A stretch of DNA of 64,000 bases. It comes from Kitasatospora sp. A2-31. GTDB taxonomy: Bacteria; Actinomycetota; Actinomycetes; Streptomycetales; Streptomycetaceae. The first letter of the stretch is position 1. The number at the start of each line of letters is the position of its first letter. Position numbers and translations under genes: made by a program. The stretch lies in the NCBI RefSeq assembly GCF_022288725.1, contig NZ_JAKNTA010000011.1, forward strand, positions 124,001 through 188,000. Reading direction: 5' to 3'. Of this stretch, positions 25,956-35,588 are shown one piece after another. The notes beneath the pieces were generated by a model. It had not been told where the DNA came from and ran no database searches. It saw nothing but the letters and a program-made list of their open reading frames with translations.

Positions 25956-28900
25956 ATGTCAGTCCATGAGGAAGAACTCCGGCCACTGTCGGGCGCCCAG
26001 GAAGGAATCTGGTTCGCCCAGCGGCTCGACCCGGCCAACGGCGCCTACAACACCGGCGAGTACGTCGAGATCCACGGCCGCATCGACCCGGCGCTCTTCG
26101 AGACCGCCCTTCGGCGCACGGTGGCGGAGGCCCAGACCTTCGCGCTGCGGTTCCGCGACACCCCGGACGGGCCGTGCTGCGTGCTGCCCGCCGAGCCGGC
26201 CGACTGGCCGCTGCACCGGATCGACCTGAGCGCGGAGCCCGACCCGCGGAGCGCGGCCGAGGCGTGGATCCGCGCCGACCTGGCCACCCCGGTGGACCTG
26301 GAGAGCGGCCCGCTGTTCACCCATGCGCTGTTCACGCTGGGCGCCGACCACTACGCCTGGTCCCTGCGCGCCCACCACATCCTGCTGGACGGCTACAGCT
26401 ACAAGCTGGTGGCCCGCCGGCTGGCCGATACGTACAGCGCGCTGGCCGCCGGCGGCGAGGTCCCGCCGGATCCGTTCGGCCCGGTCGGCCCGCTGCTGGA
26501 CGCCGATGCCGAGTACCGCTCCTCGGAACGCTTCGCGCAACACCGCGCGTACTGGACCGACCGCCTCGCCAACGCGCCCGCGCCGGTGCGGCTGAGCGCG
26601 CGCACCGCGCCACCGGTCTACCCGTTCCGCCGCCGCGCCACCGTGCTGCCCGACGCCGAGGGCCTGGCGGCGGCCGCCGGCCGGTTCGGCGCCTCCCGCA
26701 CCGACCTGCTGGTGGCCGCGGTGGCCGCCTACCTGCACCGGGCGACCGGGGCGGAGGACCTGGTGCTCGGGCTGGCCACGATGAGCCGCCTGGGCTCGGC
26801 CGCGCTGCGCACGCCGGGCACCACCTCCGACATCCTGCCGCTACGGGTCAGGGTGGACCCGGGCACCACCGTGGGAGACCTGGTGCGCCGGGTCGCCGCC
26901 GAGCTGGCCGCCCTGCGGCGCAACCAGCTCTACCGCGGCGAGTACCTGCGGCGCGACCTGGGCCTGCTCGACGGAGGCCGGCGGCTGTACGGACCGGTGG
27001 TCAACCTGATCCCGTTCAGCGAGGACCTGCGCTTCGGCGGGCACCCGTCCACCTCCAGCCCGCCCGGGTCGCGGGCCGGGTCCCGCAGTGGCGCCCGCTG
27101 CCGGTGCAGTACGCCGACTACGCGCTCTGGCAGCGCCGCCTGCTCGCCCCGCCGCCCGCCGGGGCGGGTCTGCTGGAACACCAGCTGGCCTTCTGGCGCC
27201 GGGCGCTGGCCGGCCTGCCGGAGGACGCGGGTCTGCCCGCGGACCGGCCCCGGGGTGCCCGCCCGGGCGAGGGTGCGGCCCGCACGCTGACCGTGGACGC
27301 CGAGCTGCACCGGGCGCTGATCAGGCTCGCCGAGGACGGCGAGGCCAGCCTGTTCATGGTGCTGCAGGCCGCCCTGGGTGCGCTCCTCACCCGGTGGGGC
27401 GCCGGCCCGCTGGTCGCGATCGGCACACCCGTCGCCGGCCGGACCGACCCGGCGCTGGACGACCTGGTCGGCCTGCTGACCAACACCCTGGTGCTGCCCA
27501 CCGACACATCCGGAGACCCGGACTTCCGCACCCTGCTGGCCCGGGTGCGGGTACTGCGGCTGGGCCCGACCACGGCGCCGCTGCGGCCCACCGCGACCGG
27601 CACCGCCAAGTTCGACCTGTTCCTCGACGTGGTCGAGCGGACCGACGAGCAGGGCGCCCCGGCGGGCCTGGACTGCCACCTGGAGTACGCCACCGAGCTG
27701 TTCGACGCCGCGACCACGCGGTGAGCACCGGCCCCGAGCTGCCGGAGCCCTCGGTGGACACCTGGGCGGCGGCGCTGCGCCGGGCCGCCGCGGCCGGGGA
27801 GCACGCGGAGGTGGTGCACGTCCGCGCGGACGGCTCGGAGACCCGCCGCAGCTACGCCTCGCTGGTCCCGGAGGCCTCCCGGGTGCTGGGCGGGCTGCGG
27901 GCCCTCGGGCTGCGCCCCGGCGACCGGGTGATCCTGCAGTGCGAGGACACCGAGGACTACCTCGCCGCCCTGTGGGGCTGCATCCTGGGCGGCATCACGG
28001 CCGTCCCGCTGACCGTGCCCGCCTCGTACGAGACCGCGTCGGCGGGGCCCGTGCGGCCGGACCACGAGGCCGACCTGGCCCGGCTGCTGGACCGGCTCGC
28101 GGGGCTGCTGCTGGTCGGCCGCACCGCGCTGCCCGACGAGCCCGACCAGGAGCGGGAGCCCGCCGCGGACGGCCCGGCCGCCGACCGGGTCGCGGCGTAC
28201 CGGCGGCTGCGGGCGCTGGGCGAGGTCCGCTACGAGGCGGCCGACGTGACCGACCCGGGGCAGCTGCGGGCTGCGGTGGACCGGGCACGCGACGCGTGGT
28301 CGGCGCCGCTGGCCGGCGTGCTGCACCTGGCCGGCGACCGGGTCGAGGCGCCGGTCACCGAGCTGGACCCGGAGCGCTGGCGGTCCGCGCTGGCGGCCAA
28401 GGTCGAGGGCGGCTGGGTGCTGTACCGGCTGGCCGCCGAGCTGGACGCCTCCTACACGGCCTTCTCCTCGGTCAACGGCTTCTTCGGCGGCTCGCTCAAC
28501 GCGGCCTACGCGGCGGGCTGCGCCTTCCTGGACGCGCTCGCGGTGCGCCACGGGCGCGACGGACGCCCGGTGCGCAGCCTGGCCTGGAGCGCCTGGAAGG
28601 GCCGCGGGATGAGCGAGGGCTACCGGCTGGCGGCGCTGACCGAGGCCCGGGGCTACCGCGCCCTCGATGCGGTGGCGGCCCTGCGCTCGTACGACCTGGC
28701 GGCGTCGACGGCCGAGCCGCACCTGCTGATCGGCGCGGACCGCACGGCGCCCTGGGTGCGGGCGCACCTGGCCGGCCCGGCCCGCCCGGTGCAGCGGCTG
28801 GCAGGCCGGGTGGTGCTGGCCGACGGCGCGGACCTGGGAGCGGTGTGCACGGGCGCCGGCGAGGCGGCCCGGCGGCTGGACGTCGACGGGCACTGGGTGC

Positions 28901-28972
28901 TGCGGGCGGCCGGGTCCGCCGAACCCGGCGGGTCCGCGGCCCCGGACGGCGCGTTTCGTCAACCCGGCAGGT
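25956..28972 (+). pseudogene. antC: Dimodular NRPS AntC, collapsed by internal deletions
   Basis: AntC normally has C-A-T-C-A-KR-T and adds Thr and pyruvate, reducing the latter to lactate. Present here: nearly all of C1 in frame from ATG 25956 (PLSGAQEGIWFAQRLDP, HHILLDGYS = HHxxxDG, ending near 27065); the C-terminal half of C2 in another frame (PVQYADYALWQR, GTPVAGRTDPALDDLVGLLTNTLVL); the first 110 residues of A2 (SYASLVPEASRVLGGLRALGLRPGDRV, then AVPLTVPASYE) from about 27721; and most of KR (LLLVGRTALP, GVLHLAGDRVEAPVTEL, FSSVNGFFGGSLNAAYAAGCAFLDAL). A1, T1, the C2 start, most of A2, the KR cofactor loop and T2 are missing. Joins fall near 27067, 27720, 28065 and 28972. GAAGG precedes the ATG. 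Confidence 0.8.
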
Positions 28973-30546
28973 TCCGCCCAGCCTGCACTTCGAGCGGCCC
29001 AACCCGCTGATCGACTTCGCCGCGACCCCGTTCCGGGTCCCGACCGCGCTGGAGGACTGGCCGGCCGGCCCGCACCCGCGGCGCGCCGCGGTGAGCGCCT
29101 TCGGCGTCGGCGGCACCAACGCGCACGTGGTGCTGGAGGAGGCGCCGGCCGCCCCGGCGGACTCCCGGGCGCCGGAGCGGGCGCGCTGGCGGGTGCTGCC
29201 GCTGTCGGCCCGCACCCCGGGCGCCCTGCGCGGCCAGGCCGACGCGCTGGCCCGGCGGCTGGCGGAGGACCCCGGGCTGCGGCTGGCCGACGTCGCCCAC
29301 ACGCTGACCGAACACCGGCCGGGGATGCGGCTGCGCTCGGCGGTCGCCGTGCGCAGCGCCCGGGAGGCGGTCGCCGCGCTGCGCGCGCCGCTGCCCGAGC
29401 CGGTGGAGGTGGCGGACGGCGCGCCGCGGCCGGTGGCGTTCCTGTTCCCCGGCGGTGGCACCCAGTACGTGGGCATGGGCACCGAGCTGTACCGGGCCGG
29501 CGGCGTGTACCGGGACGCGGTGGACGAGTGCGCCCGCATCCTGCGGCCGGGGCTCGGCGGGGACCTGCGCACCGCGCTGTTCGAACAGGTGGACCCGGCG
29601 TCCGCCGAGGCGTTCCTGGCGCTGGTGGTCACCCAGTACGCGCTGGCCGCGGAGCTCGCCGAGCGCGGCGTGCGTCCGGACGCCATGATCGGGCACTCGC
29701 TCGGCGAGTACACGGCCGCCTGCCTCGCCGGGGTGTTCACCCTGGAGGAGATGCTGCCGCTGGTTCACGAGCGGATCCGGCTGATCGCCGCCTGTGGCGG
29801 TGCCACGGTCGGGGTGGCGCTGGGCGAGCAGCAGCTGCGGCCGTTCCTGACCGAGGGCGTCTCGTTGGCCGCCGTCAACGGCCCGGCCGCCTGCACGGCC
29901 GCCGGCCCGGAGGCCGCGGTGGCGGAGCTGGAACGGCGGCTGGCGGAGGCCGGGGTGACGTTCCGCCGGCTGCGGATGCCGGCCGCGGCCCACTCCGCCG
30001 TGCTGGACCCGGCGCTCGGCGAGCTGGCCGGGCACCTGCGCTCCGTCCCGCTGCGCCCGCCGCGCATCCGGTACGTCACCAACGTCACCGGCGACTGGGC
30101 GACGGACGCGCAGGCCGGCTCGGTGGAGCACTGGGTCGCCCACACCCGGCAGACCGTGCGGTTCGCCGACGGCGTCCGGACGCTGTGGGAGGGCGGCAGC
30201 CCGGTGCTGGTGGAGATCGGCCCCGGGGACACCCTGCTGAAGCTGGCCGGCGCCGCGCTCGGCGAGCGGGCCGCGGTGGTGGGGGTGACCACGATGCGGC
30301 ACGCCAAGGCCGAGAGCCCGGACGGGCAGGTGCTGGCGGCCGCGCTGGGGCGGCTGTGGAGCGCCGGTGTGGCCGCGCTGCCCGAGCCGGACCCGGCCGA
30401 GCAGGTGCGCCCGGTCCCGCTGCCCGGCTACGCGTTCGACCGCCGGCGGTACTGGATCGACGCCCCGGGGGCCCGGCCGGCCGGGGCGGCGGACGGCCCT
30501 GCCGGTCCCACCGTTCCTCCGCCACCCACCCCGGTACCACCACCCG
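28973..30546 (+). pseudogene. antD: PKS AntD remnant: end of KS plus AT
   Basis: AntD normally has KS-AT-ACP-TE and releases the nine-membered dilactone. The visible part starts with the KS tail (SLHFERPNPLIDFAATPFRVP, AVSAFGVGGTNAHVVLEEAP) and a complete AT: VAFLFPGGGTQYVGMG, the nucleophile in MIGHSLGEYTAAC, and RLRMPAAAHSAVLDPAL where malonyl or methylmalonyl ATs show HAFH or YASH. AAHS fits an AT that accepts varied alkylmalonyl units. The post-AT linker ends YAFDRRRYWIDAPG. Most of KS, the ACP and the TE are missing, and there is no stop before antE. Without them this locus as written could not make the product. Confidence 0.8.
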
Positions 30547-30558
30547 AGGAGTCTCCCG

Positions 30559-31809
30559 GTGAGCCAGCCGAGCCAGGTCCCCTTCGCCGAGAAGGACCTC
30601 TACGAACTGGGCGACGCGCCCGAGTTGGGGCGGATGCCACGGCGCATGCACGCCTCGCTGATCCGCCGGGAGCGCTACGGCCGCCCCGCGGACGCCTTCC
30701 GCACCGAGGTGGTGGACGTGCCGCCGGTCGGCCGCAACCAGGTGCTCGTGAAGGTGATGGCGGCCGGCGTCAACTACAACAACGTCTGGGCGGCGCAGGG
30801 TTACCCGCTGGACGTGATCGCGGCCCGGCAGAAGCAGGGCGCCACCGAGGACTTCCACATCGGTGGCTCCGACCTCTCCGGCGTGGTCTGGGCCACCGGC
30901 GAGGGGGTGCGGCAGTTCCGGCCCGGCGACGAGGTGGTGGTGCTCGCCAGCACCTGGGACGAGCACGCCGAGGACATCCGGCTCGGCGCCGACCCGGCGA
31001 CCTCCGCCAGCCAGCGGGTGTGGGGCTACGAGGAGAACTACGGCTCGTTCGCGCAGTTCGCGGTGGTGGGCGAGTACCAGTTGCACCCCAAGCCCGCCCG
31101 GCTGTCCTGGGCCGAGGCCGCCTGCTACCTCGCGACCGCCGCCACGGCCTACCGCCAGCTGTTCGGCTGGGAGCCGCACGCGGTCCGGCCCGGCGACCCG
31201 GTGCTGATCTGGGGCGGGGCGGGCGGTCTCGGCAGCATCGCGATCCAGCTGGTCCGGCACGCCGGGGGCATCCCGGTGGCGGTGGTCTCGAGCGCGGAGC
31301 GCGGCGAGTTCTGCGTCCGCCTGGGCGCCCGGGGCTGGATCGACCGGCGCGACTTCGACCACTGGGGACGGCTGCCGGACGCCACCGACCAGGAGGCGAT
31401 GGCCCACTGGCTGAAGGGGGCCCGGGCGTTCGGCCGCCGGTTCTGGGAGGTGCTGGGCGAGCGGCGGGCGCCGCGGATCGTGCTGGAGCACTCCGGCCAG
31501 GACACCATCCCGACGTCGATGTACCTGTGCGACAACGCCGGCATGGTGGTCATCTGCGGCGGTACCACCGGCTACAACGGCGACGTGGACCTGCGGTTCC
31601 TGTGGATGCGGCAGAAGCGCCTGCAGGGCTCGCACGTGGCCAGCGCCCGGGAGGCGCGGGAGGTGTCCGCGCTGATCGCGCAGGGACACATCGACCCGTG
31701 CCTGTCGCGCACCTTCGACTTCGAGGAGGTCGGGCTGGCGCACCAGCTCATCCACGACAACCAGCACCCCCCGGGCAACATGGCGGTGCTGGTCAACGCG
31801 GGGCGCTAG
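30559..31809 (+). CDS. antE: Crotonyl-CoA carboxylase/reductase AntE
   Basis: A 416-residue member of the CCR family. CCRs reduce an enoyl-CoA with NADPH and add CO2 to give an alkylmalonyl-CoA, here the varied C-7 extender for AntD. Marks: EVPPVGRNQVLVKVMAAGVNYNNVWAAQG (first V is D-V), HIGGSDLSGVVW, GYEENYGSFAQFAVV, LIWGGAGGLGSIAIQL and a C-terminal HDNQHPPGNMAVLVNAGR. GAGGAG lies 7 bases before the GTG. The stop overlaps that of antQ, which converges. It appears intact, unlike its neighbours. Confidence 0.93.
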   Translation: MSQPSQVPFAEKDLYELGDAPELGRMPRRMHASLIRRERYGRPADAFRTEVVDVPPVGRNQVLVKVMAAGVNYNNVWAAQGYPLDVIAARQKQGATEDFHIGGSDLSGVVWATGEGVRQFRPGDEVVVLASTWDEHAEDIRLGADPATSASQRVWGYEENYGSFAQFAVVGEYQLHPKPARLSWAEAACYLATAATAYRQLFGWEPHAVRPGDPVLIWGGAGGLGSIAIQLVRHAGGIPVAVVSSAERGEFCVRLGARGWIDRRDFDHWGRLPDATDQEAMAHWLKGARAFGRRFWEVLGERRAPRIVLEHSGQDTIPTSMYLCDNAGMVVICGGTTGYNGDVDLRFLWMRQKRLQGSHVASAREAREVSALIAQGHIDPCLSRTFDFEEVGLAHQLIHDNQHPPGNMAVLVNAGR

Positions 31810-32625
31810 GGCCGCACGCCGCCCGGGCGCGGCAGCGCCGTCCAGCAGAACACCCCGTCGCCCGCGGCGCCGACCCGCACCAGCGCCGCGGGCGGTGGGG
31901 TGCCCGGGGCGGCCGGGGCGGCCGGCAGGCTCGGCCGCAGGCGGAAGGCCTGCGGCCGAGCGCCGGCCGGCAGCGGGTCGGCGGTCAGGCGGGCCACGGT
32001 GAGCGCGCCGAAGGTTCCCGGCTGCAGCCCGCACAGCAGTTTGAAGGCCGCCTCCTTGGCGGAGAACAGGGCCAGCAGCCGGTGCTCCGCCTCGGGCGTA
32101 CCGGCGTCGCCGACCCAGACGCGCTCCGGTCCGGTCAGCACCAGCCGTGCCGCCGCGGCGGGCAGCCGGCGCAGTTCCAGGTCGCAGCCGACCGCGGCGT
32201 GCCGTCCGAGCGGGGCGGCGACGGCCACCGCGAGCCCGGCCGAGTGGCTGATGGACAGCGTCCAGCCGGCCGGCGCCACGGGTCGGCGCCCGGCCCGCCC
32301 GATCTCGCCGACAGCCGGCCGGCGCCACGGGTCGGCGCCCGGCCCGCCCGATCTCGCCGACCGGGCCGCCGGCCGCCCGCAGGGCCCTTCGGGCCGCGCA
32401 CCGGCCGGCCAGGAACTCGCGGCGCCGGGTGGGCGGCATCCCGGCCGCGGCCTGTGCCTCGCTCGGCCCGGCGGGTGCGGCGTCCACGTCCTCGGCGCCG
32501 CCGTCCCCGCCGGGCCCGCCGTCCCCGGCGAGGGCCCAGCCCAGGGACAGGCCGCGCGCGGCCAGGGCAGCGCCGAGCGGCGGCAGGTCGTCCAGGACCT
32601 GCCGCCGCACGAGCTCCCCTGTCAC
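31806..32625 (-). pseudogene. antQ: 4'-phosphopantetheinyl transferase AntQ, split by a 49-bp duplication
   Basis: A Sfp-type PPTase that arms carrier proteins. With one copy of the 49-bp duplication removed it reads as a single 256-residue protein: MTGELVRRQVLDDLPPLG, PTRRREFLAGRCAARRALRAAGGP, LSISHSAGLAVAVAAPL, VGCDLELRRLP (Mg-binding Asp/Glu) and LALFSAKEAAFKLLCGLQPG (Glu/Lys motif). As given, the frame breaks inside 32264-32361. antQ is found only in some antimycin cluster forms. The 5' end abuts antF (stop of antF at 32622 overlaps this start), so the two are one minus-strand operon. Confidence 0.85.
32264..32361. repeat. Exact 49-bp tandem duplication in antQ
   Basis: Bases 32264-32312 are repeated exactly at 32313-32361. 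Forty-nine is not a multiple of three, so antQ is shifted. Identity over 49 bases with no spacer suggests a very recent event or two contig ends joined without merging their overlap. Confidence 0.95.
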
Positions 32626-33808
32626 GCCCGGAGCAGCTTCTTGACGATCTTCCCGGCCGGATTGCGCGGCACCTGCTCGATGAACTCGATCCGCGCCGGG
32701 CGCTTGTACGGCGCCAGCCGCTCGGCCAGGTGGCGCTGCAGCTCGGCCCGGCCGGTGTCCGCCCCGGCCACCACGTAGGCCAGCGGCACCTCGCCGTAGT
32801 CGGCGTCGGGCATGCCGACCACGGCCGCATCCTGCACCGCCGGGTGCTGCAGCAGCGCCCGCTCGATCTCGGACGGGTAGACGTTCTGCCCGGCCCGCAG
32901 GATGAGGTCCTTGGTGCGGTCGACCAGGTGGATGCGGCCGGCCCGGTCGATCCGGCCGAGGTCGCCGGTGCGGATCCAGCCGTCCGCGGTGGTGATCTCG
33001 GCGGTGGCGTCCGGGTTGTGCAGGTAGCCGTGCATGACGCCCGGTCCGCGGACCACGATCTCGCCGATCGCCTCCGGCTCCACCTCCCGCCCGTCGGCAT
33101 CGATCGCGCGCACGGACATGCCGGGGACGACCCGGCCGGCGGGGATGATCCCGCCCACCGCGTCCGGGGCCGGGTGCTCCTCCGGGCCGAGGGTGACGAA
33201 CGGGCCGCCGACCTCGGTCATGCCGTAGACCTGCCGGAAGCCGCAGCCCAGCCGCTCGGCGGCCGCCACGTACACCTCGCGGGGCATCGGCGCGGCGCCG
33301 TACATGACCTCGCGCAGGGCGCCCAGTTCGGTGCGTTCCAGGGCCTTGGCCTGCAGCATGAAGCGCAGCATCTGCGGGACCAGCCAGATGTGCGTGGCGC
33401 GGTGGGCCTCGATCGCGGCCAGCGCGCGCTGCGGGGTGAAGCCGGGCATCAGCACGGCGGTGGCCCCGGCGGCCAGGTAGGTCAGCGTGACCACCATGCT
33501 GCCGTGGTAGAGCGGGCAGCAGTTGACCAGGACCATGTCGTCGGCAGGCCTGCTGACGGCCAGCCAGCCGAGCGCGATGGCCCGGAACGACCGCTGGTCC
33601 ACCACGACGCCCTTGGCCCGGCCGGTGGTGGCCGAGGTGTGCAGGATCGCGACGGGATCGGTGTCGGCGACCTCGGGCAGCTCGAACTCCGGCGCGTCCG
33701 CGCCGATCTCCGCGAAGGCCGGCTCGTCCAGGGCGATCCGCCGCGGCACCGGGAGGTCCGCGAAGCGCTCCAGCAGCGCCGTCTCGCCGATCAGGGCGGT
33801 CGGCTGGT
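32622..33808 (-). pseudogene. antF: Acyl-CoA ligase AntF, N-terminus missing
   Basis: AntF activates anthranilate (or a related aryl acid) as an adenylate and loads it on the carrier AntG. The sequence holds the ATP loop ILHTSATTGRAKGVV, YGMTEVGGPF, DGWIRTGDLGRIDRAGR and the catalytic Lys in PRNPAGKIVKKLLRA. About 390 residues are present where 530-550 are expected; the first 150 are gone. The open frame runs on past 33808 but turns into nonsense there. antG, expected just upstream, is not found. This join also cuts the start of antH, so the shared promoter region is lost. Confidence 0.85.
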
Positions 33809-33811
33809 GAG

Positions 33812-34736
33812 ACTGTGGTTGAGCGGCACCCGCCGCTCCGACGGCTACCGGCGGATGCTGATCCGTCAGATCGCCCAGCACGCGCACTCGGAGATCATCG
33901 GCATGCAGCCGGAGGGCGCCTGGCTGACCCGCGCGCCGTCCCTGCACCGCAAGGCGGCCCTGCTGGCCAAGGTGCAGGACGAGGCCGGGCACGGCATGTA
34001 CCTGTACTCGGCGGTCGAGACCCTGGGCGTGGACCGCGCGGACCTGCTGGACGCGCTGCACCGCGGCCAGCAGCGCTACGCGGCGACCTTCGACCACCCG
34101 GCGCTGACGTGGGCCGACACCGGCGCCATCGCCTGGCTCACCGACGGCGCCGCGGTGGTCAACCAGGCACCGCTGACCCGAACGTCCTACGGCCCCTACG
34201 CGCGGGCCATGCGGCGGGTCTGCCAGGAGGAGGCGTTCCACGTGCGGCAGGGCTACGACCAGTTGCTGTCCCTGACCCGGGGCACGCCGGAGCAGCACCG
34301 GATGGCCCAGGACGCGGTGAACCGCTGGTGGCTGCCCGCGGTGGCGCTGATGTTCGGGCCCCCGGACACCGAGGCCGGCGGCGCGGGCGTGGCGGTCGGT
34401 TCGGCGGTCTCCCGGCAGGCCATCGCCTGGGGCATCAAGCAGCACACCAACGACGAGCTGCGCCAGCGCTTCGTGGACCTGGTCGTGCCGCAGGCCGAGA
34501 GCCTGGGCCTGACCCTGCCGGACCCCGCGATCCGCTGGAACCCCGAGCGCGGCCACCACGACTTCGGCCCGATCGACTGGCCCTGCTACCGGCGGGCGCT
34601 GGCGGAGGGGACCCACTGGGCGCGGCAGCGCCTCGCGCACCGGGAGGCGGCCCACCGGGACGGCGCCTGGGTGCGGGAGGCCGCCGAGGCGTACGCCGGC
34701 CGCGGCGGCGAGGAGACGGCGGAGGTGGCGTCGTGA
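33812..34736 (+). pseudogene. antH: PaaA-like oxygenase alpha subunit AntH, 5' truncated
   Basis: Homologous to PaaA, the di-iron catalytic subunit of phenylacetyl-CoA epoxidase. In the antimycin pathway AntHIJKL acts on anthraniloyl-AntG to give 3-aminosalicylate. Iron ligands are visible: QHAHSEIIGM, KVQDEAGHGMYLYSA and VCQEEAFHVRQG. WLTDGAAVVNQ and TNDELRQRFVDLVVPQ are strong PaaA marks. No start codon fits; about 20 residues are missing before YRRMLIRQI compared with PaaA. The stop overlaps the antI start (GTGA). Confidence 0.88.
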
Positions 34737-35131
34737 CCGGCGGCAACGGCGGCGCGCCGGCCTCCTGGGAGGTGTTCCTGCGGGCCAGGCGCGGACTGGC
34801 CCACCAGCACGTCGGCTCGGTCCGCGCGGCGGACCAGCAGCTGGCCCTGGCCACCGCACGCGACCTGTTCGCCCGCCGGGGCGAACCGCAGTCCCTGTGG
34901 GTGGTCCGCTCGGACCAGGTGCACGCGGTCTCACCGCAGGAGAAGGACCCGTACTTCGCGGGCGCGGCGGCCAAGCCGTACCGCTATCCCGGTCACTACG
35001 CGCCGTTGGGCGGGCCGGAGTCGTCCGAGCCCTCCGGTCCGGCCGCGTCGGCCGATCCACCCGGGCCGGCCGATTCACCCGGGCCGGCCGAGCCGTCCGA
35101 GTCCGCGGAGGGAGCGGGCCGTGACCGCTGA
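34733..35131 (+). CDS. antI: PaaB-like subunit AntI
   Basis: A 132-residue protein matching PaaB, the small bridging subunit of the multicomponent oxygenase: WEVFLRARRGLAHQHVGSVRAADQQLALATARDLF, then SLWVVRSDQVHAVSPQEKDPYF. PaaB is about 95 residues; here a Pro/Ser/Gly tail of some 40 adds length. The GTG start overlaps the antH stop. The 3' end overlaps the antJ start by 11 bases, so translation is coupled. Confidence 0.88.
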   Translation: MTGGNGGAPASWEVFLRARRGLAHQHVGSVRAADQQLALATARDLFARRGEPQSLWVVRSDQVHAVSPQEKDPYFAGAAAKPYRYPGHYAPLGGPESSEPSGPAASADPPGPADSPGPAEPSESAEGAGRDR

Positions 35132-35588
35132 CACGACGGCCGGTACCACCGGCGGGACGACGGCGGCGCGGGAGCGGGACCTCGCCCGCTGCGCGCTCGG
35201 ACTGGGCGACGACGCACTGGTCCTGGCCCAGCGGCTGTGCGCCTGGATCACCCGGGCGCCGAGCATCGAGGAGGACCTGGCGCTGTCCAACATCGCCCTG
35301 GACCTGCTCGGCCACGCCCGCGTCCTGCTGACCATGAGCGACGCGATTTCCGCAACACGCTCCTCGCCGAGCTCCCGGGCGGCGACTTCGCCGTCACGGT
35401 GGCCCGGCAGCTGCTCTACACGCACTACGCGCAGTTGTACTACGCCGAGTTGGCGGGCTGTGCGGCCCCCGAGCTGGCCGCCTTCGCCGGGCGCGCCGCA
35501 ACGGAGGTGGGCTACCACCGGGTGCACGCCGACGGCTGGACGGTCCGGCTGGGCCTGGGCACCGCCGAGAGCCGGCGCCGGATGCAGA
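35121..35588 (+). pseudogene. antJ: PaaC-like subunit AntJ, internally and 3' deleted
   Basis: PaaC is the structural partner of PaaA. GTG 35121 starts RDLARCALGLGDDALVLAQRLCAWI, then EEDLALSNIALDLLGHARVLL. Near 35340 a piece of about 15 codons is lost and the frame changes to RDFRNTLLAELPGGDFAVTVARQLLYTHYAQLYYAEL and EVGYHRVHADGWTVRLGLGTAESRRRMQ. At about 35588 the sequence jumps to antL. The last 80 or so residues of AntJ and all of AntK (PaaD-like) are absent. Confidence 0.8.

Noticed and set aside
27939..34736. One 2265-codon open frame on the plus strand, apparently a giant multidomain protein.
   Set aside because: Only its AT part (about 28973-30500) and its last 300 codons (AntH) match families. 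The middle is the wrong frame of antE and antisense to antQ and antF. It stays open because of GC-rich codon bias.
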